In this document: positions 62,078-64,000 of the stretch, piece after piece
Numbering within the stretch: position 1 is the stretch's first letter
Layout: each line of letters opens with the position of its first letter
Assembly (NCBI RefSeq): GCF_030014955.1
Contig: NZ_JAGRPV010000001.1
Coordinates: 3,658,001 to 3,722,000 of the forward strand
Origin: Cohnella hashimotonis
GTDB taxonomy: Bacteria; Bacillota; Bacilli; Paenibacillales; Paenibacillaceae
Direction: 5' to 3'
Length of the DNA: 64,000 nt
Notes under the pieces: model-generated
Told to the model about the DNA's origin: nothing
Seen by the model: the letters and a program-made list of their open reading frames with translations, nothing else
The model's database searches: none
Made by a program: the position numbers and the translations under genes

Positions 62078-62847
62078 CGCGCTCCTCCCTCCCGCGCCGC
62101 CGGCCGCCAGCGGACGACTAACCGCTCGAGCAGCGCCGCGATGCCGTAAAAAGCCAGCGCCATGCCGACGATGCATACGATCGCGGCGAATACGCTCGTC
62201 GTGTCGTAGCCCTTGGACTTGAGCACCAGATAATAACCGATCCCCTCGCTCGCGCCGAGCCACTCCGCGACGATCGCCGCCGTGATGCTGTAAGTCGCCG
62301 TAATCTTCAGTCCGGAGAAAAAGTAAGGCAGCGAAGCCGGCAGCTCCAGGCGCCTCAGCACCGTGAGCCGGCTCGCGCCGATCATCGCCAGATACTCGCG
62401 CAGATGCGCATCGGCTTGTCCGAGGCCGGCCAGCATCGACCAGGCGATCGGAAAGTAGCAGACGAGCGCCAGCAGCACGAGCTTCGGCGTCAGGCCGAAG
62501 CCGAACCAGATGATGAGCAGCGGCCCGAGCGCGATCAGCGGAATGTTCTGCGTGATGATGATGATCGGCGAGAGCGCCGCCCTGACGACCGGAATCAGGT
62601 GGAAGACGATCGCCGACAGCACGCCGAGCCCGATGCCGAGCCCGATGCCCTTAAGGGCCAGCCTTAGGGTCGAGCCGCTCTGCGCCAGCAGGCGGTCCCG
62701 CTGCTCCCATATCCGTTCCCCGATCGCAAGCGGAGACGGCAGCGTGAAAGGCTTGATATGCCATACGGCTACGCACAACTGCCAGAGCGCCAGCACGGCG
62801 ACCAGCGTGCCGATGGGCAGCAGAAGGCGGCCAAGCTTATTGTCCAT
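62074..62847 (-). CDS. ABC transporter permease, thiamine-precursor (ThiX/SsuC) type
   Basis: A 257-residue permease with about six hydrophobic segments and the EAA-like loop EYLAMIGASRLTVLRRLELPASLPYFFSGL (spanning about 162-191). Start at MDNKLGRLL, overlapping the previous gene by 11 bases without its own clear ribosome site. Pairs with the ATPase and the binding protein. Confidence 0.9.
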   Translation of the reverse strand: MDNKLGRLLLPIGTLVAVLALWQLCVAVWHIKPFTLPSPLAIGERIWEQRDRLLAQSGSTLRLALKGIGLGIGLGVLSAIVFHLIPVVRAALSPIIIITQNIPLIALGPLLIIWFGFGLTPKLVLLALVCYFPIAWSMLAGLGQADAHLREYLAMIGASRLTVLRRLELPASLPYFFSGLKITATYSITAAIVAEWLGASEGIGYYLVLKSKGYDTTSVFAAIVCIVGMALAFYGIAALLERLVVRWRPAAREGGAR

Positions 62848-63142
62848 CGGGATATTTGCGCAGCAGATGCGCCATCGAGGCGCCGTCCGATCCGTGAACG
62901 AGCAGTTTGATTTGCGACAGGACCGACGGGCTTCCCTTATCAAACATCGCGCGGTTCATTTCCTTCACGATATCGAGCAGCCGGTCGAGATCGCCCTCCA
63001 TCGTCGTCTCAAGCGGCCCGACCCGGTAAGCGACGCCAGAAGCCTTTATAATTTCGATCGCCCTGTCGACGTACAGATGCGTATCGTCCTCCGGTTTGGC
63101 GGCTTTCGGCAAAATCTGAATGCTGAGCAGTGCTTGCGACAT
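62837..63142 (-). CDS. Thiamine-binding-fold protein (YqgV/MTH1187 family, DUF77)
   Basis: A 101-residue protein of the thiamine-binding MTH1187/YkoF-like fold (LLSIQILPKA, then YRVGPLETTMEGDLDRLLDIV). The conserved GPLETTMEG segment is typical. AAGGAGG precedes the ATG. Members bind thiamine or its pyrimidine part; here it lies between the binding protein and permease genes, so it may sense or hold the imported compound inside the cell. Confidence 0.88.
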   Translation of the reverse strand: MSQALLSIQILPKAAKPEDDTHLYVDRAIEIIKASGVAYRVGPLETTMEGDLDRLLDIVKEMNRAMFDKGSPSVLSQIKLLVHGSDGASMAHLLRKYPDGQ

Positions 63143-63187
63143 GTCCGTCGTCCTCCTTAGGTTAGGTCCTGTTATTAGATTTAATCA

Positions 63188-64000
63188 TTAAGGCTGCGGC
63201 AAAAAGTCGTTCGTGAACATCGCGTCGTAGTCCAGATCCTTGGTCAACAGCTCGTGCTCCTTGAGGAACTCGGCGTAGCCGGACCACACTTCCCGCTTCT
63301 GCTCGCCCCAGCGCGGCGCGTCGTCCTTGTATTTCGGGCTCAGCCAGGCCTGGCTCGCCTTAACGAGATCCGCGTTCAGGTCGGGATTAGCCTTGATCAA
63401 GATGTCCGCGGCTTCCGCCGGATGGTCGATCGCGTACTGATAGCCTTCCGACGCCCCTTCTACGAAGGCGCGGACGGCGTCCGGCTTGTCCTTGATCATT
63501 TTCTCGCTCGTCGTCAGCACCGGCGTGTAATAATCGAGACGCTTGTCGAAGTCCGAGAGATAAACCATATTAAGCTTAATGCCGCGCTGCTCGGCTTCGA
63601 TGCCGGTCCAGGCGTAGAAAATCCATTCAAAGTCGATATCCTTCTGAACGGCGGTAAAAAAGTCCGCGGTCCCCGCGTTGACGAACTTGACCTTATTCAC
63701 GTCGGCGCCCTGCCTCTGCATCATCGAGCCGATGACGGCCTGTTCGGCCGGCGAGCCCCATCCGCCGTAGCTATGCCCTTCGAAGTCTTTAGGCTCCTTG
63801 ATGCTCTTGTCCGCCGGGGACGCAAAGCCGGACGTGTTGTGCTGAATGATGGCAGCGAGCGAGACGATCGGCATGTCGTTTTCCCTGGCCAGCGTCAGCC
63901 CCTCCTGCGCGCCTACGCCGAAGTCAGCAGCGCCCGTTGCGACCATCTGGTCCGCGCCGCTCTCCGGCGGCAGCACGATTTCGACGTCGAGCCCGCGCTT
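63188..64000 (-). CDS. ABC substrate-binding protein, NMT1/ThiY-like (partial, 5' end beyond the window)
   Basis: About 270 residues are present; the frame stays open through the right edge, so the N terminus and any signal peptide are missing. The NMT1/THI5-like domain is clear (ADFGVGAQEGLTLARENDMP, FEWIFYAWTGIEAEQRG). It should bind a pyrimidine thiamine precursor such as formylaminopyrimidine. A TPP riboswitch might lie upstream, outside the window. Confidence 0.88.
   Translation of the reverse strand, partial: KRGLDVEIVLPPESGADQMVATGAADFGVGAQEGLTLARENDMPIVSLAAIIQHNTSGFASPADKSIKEPKDFEGHSYGGWGSPAEQAVIGSMMQRQGADVNKVKFVNAGTADFFTAVQKDIDFEWIFYAWTGIEAEQRGIKLNMVYLSDFDKRLDYYTPVLTTSEKMIKDKPDAVRAFVEGASEGYQYAIDHPAEAADILIKANPDLNADLVKASQAWLSPKYKDDAPRWGEQKREVWSGYAEFLKEHELLTKDLDYDAMFTNDFLPQP

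Overview
The window is a GC-rich chromosomal segment of a Gram-positive Firmicute, most likely Paenibacillaceae (Cohnella or Paenibacillus type). The order yceD-rpmF / fapR-plsX-fabH-fabD-fabG-acpP-fabF / rnc-smc-ftsY, with tmcAL, ylbJ, coaD and rsmD nearby, is the Bacillales arrangement. Shine-Dalgarno sites are strong (AAGGAGG type), promoters are SigA-like, and two secreted proteins carry the stalk (copper amine oxidase N-terminal) domain common in Paenibacillaceae. The genus is inferred, not shown. I saw no rRNA, tRNA, prophage, insertion sequence or CRISPR array.

Region 1 (1-3.6 kb) holds a secreted stalk-domain protein and a sugar-isomerase-fold enzyme. These are followed by two unusual non-coding arrays: five 51-bp units, then about seventeen 52-bp units, both built from small hairpins.

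Region 2 (3.6-22.6 kb, all minus strand) is a purine salvage and degradation block. A NupNOPQ-like nucleoside ABC importer leads directly into xanthine dehydrogenase (pucC, pucD, pucE), a guanine-deaminase-like enzyme, OHCU decarboxylase, 5-hydroxyisourate hydrolase, allantoinase, allantoate amidohydrolase and ureidoglycine-glyoxylate aminotransferase. One promoter near 17.76 kb could drive this 14-kb unit. A second set (amidohydrolase, pucA, pucB) supplies molybdenum-cofactor maturation, and pucR encodes the regulator. No urate oxidase is recognisable, although the steps before and after it are present.

Region 3 (22.7-32.8 kb, minus strand) is the most interesting part. It is a compact nine-gene catabolic operon ending at a clear terminator: 8-oxoguanine-deaminase-like amidohydrolase, N-terminal-nucleophile hydrolase, SDR dehydrogenase, second amidohydrolase, Rieske oxygenase, NicD-like alpha/beta hydrolase, a triple RidA protein, an arylmalonate-decarboxylase-like protein and a cytosine-deaminase-like amidohydrolase. 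The combination looks like an oxidative route for an N-heterocycle, perhaps a purine derivative. I do not know a described pathway with this gene set.

Region 4 (33-39 kb) has a Fur-controlled siderophore-binding lipoprotein with a Btr-like AraC regulator, a secreted CYTH-like protein, and a MarR/DHA2 efflux pair. Region 5 (39-57 kb) is the conserved housekeeping block for fatty acid synthesis, RNase III, SMC and SRP receptor, plus tmcAL, ylbJ, coaD and rsmD. Region 6 (57-60.5 kb) holds plus-strand small or poorly known genes separated by strong terminators, and a group of REP-like hairpins. Region 7 (60.5-64 kb) is a thiamine-precursor ABC importer with a thiamine-binding-fold protein and a TatD hydrolase; its first gene runs off the right edge.
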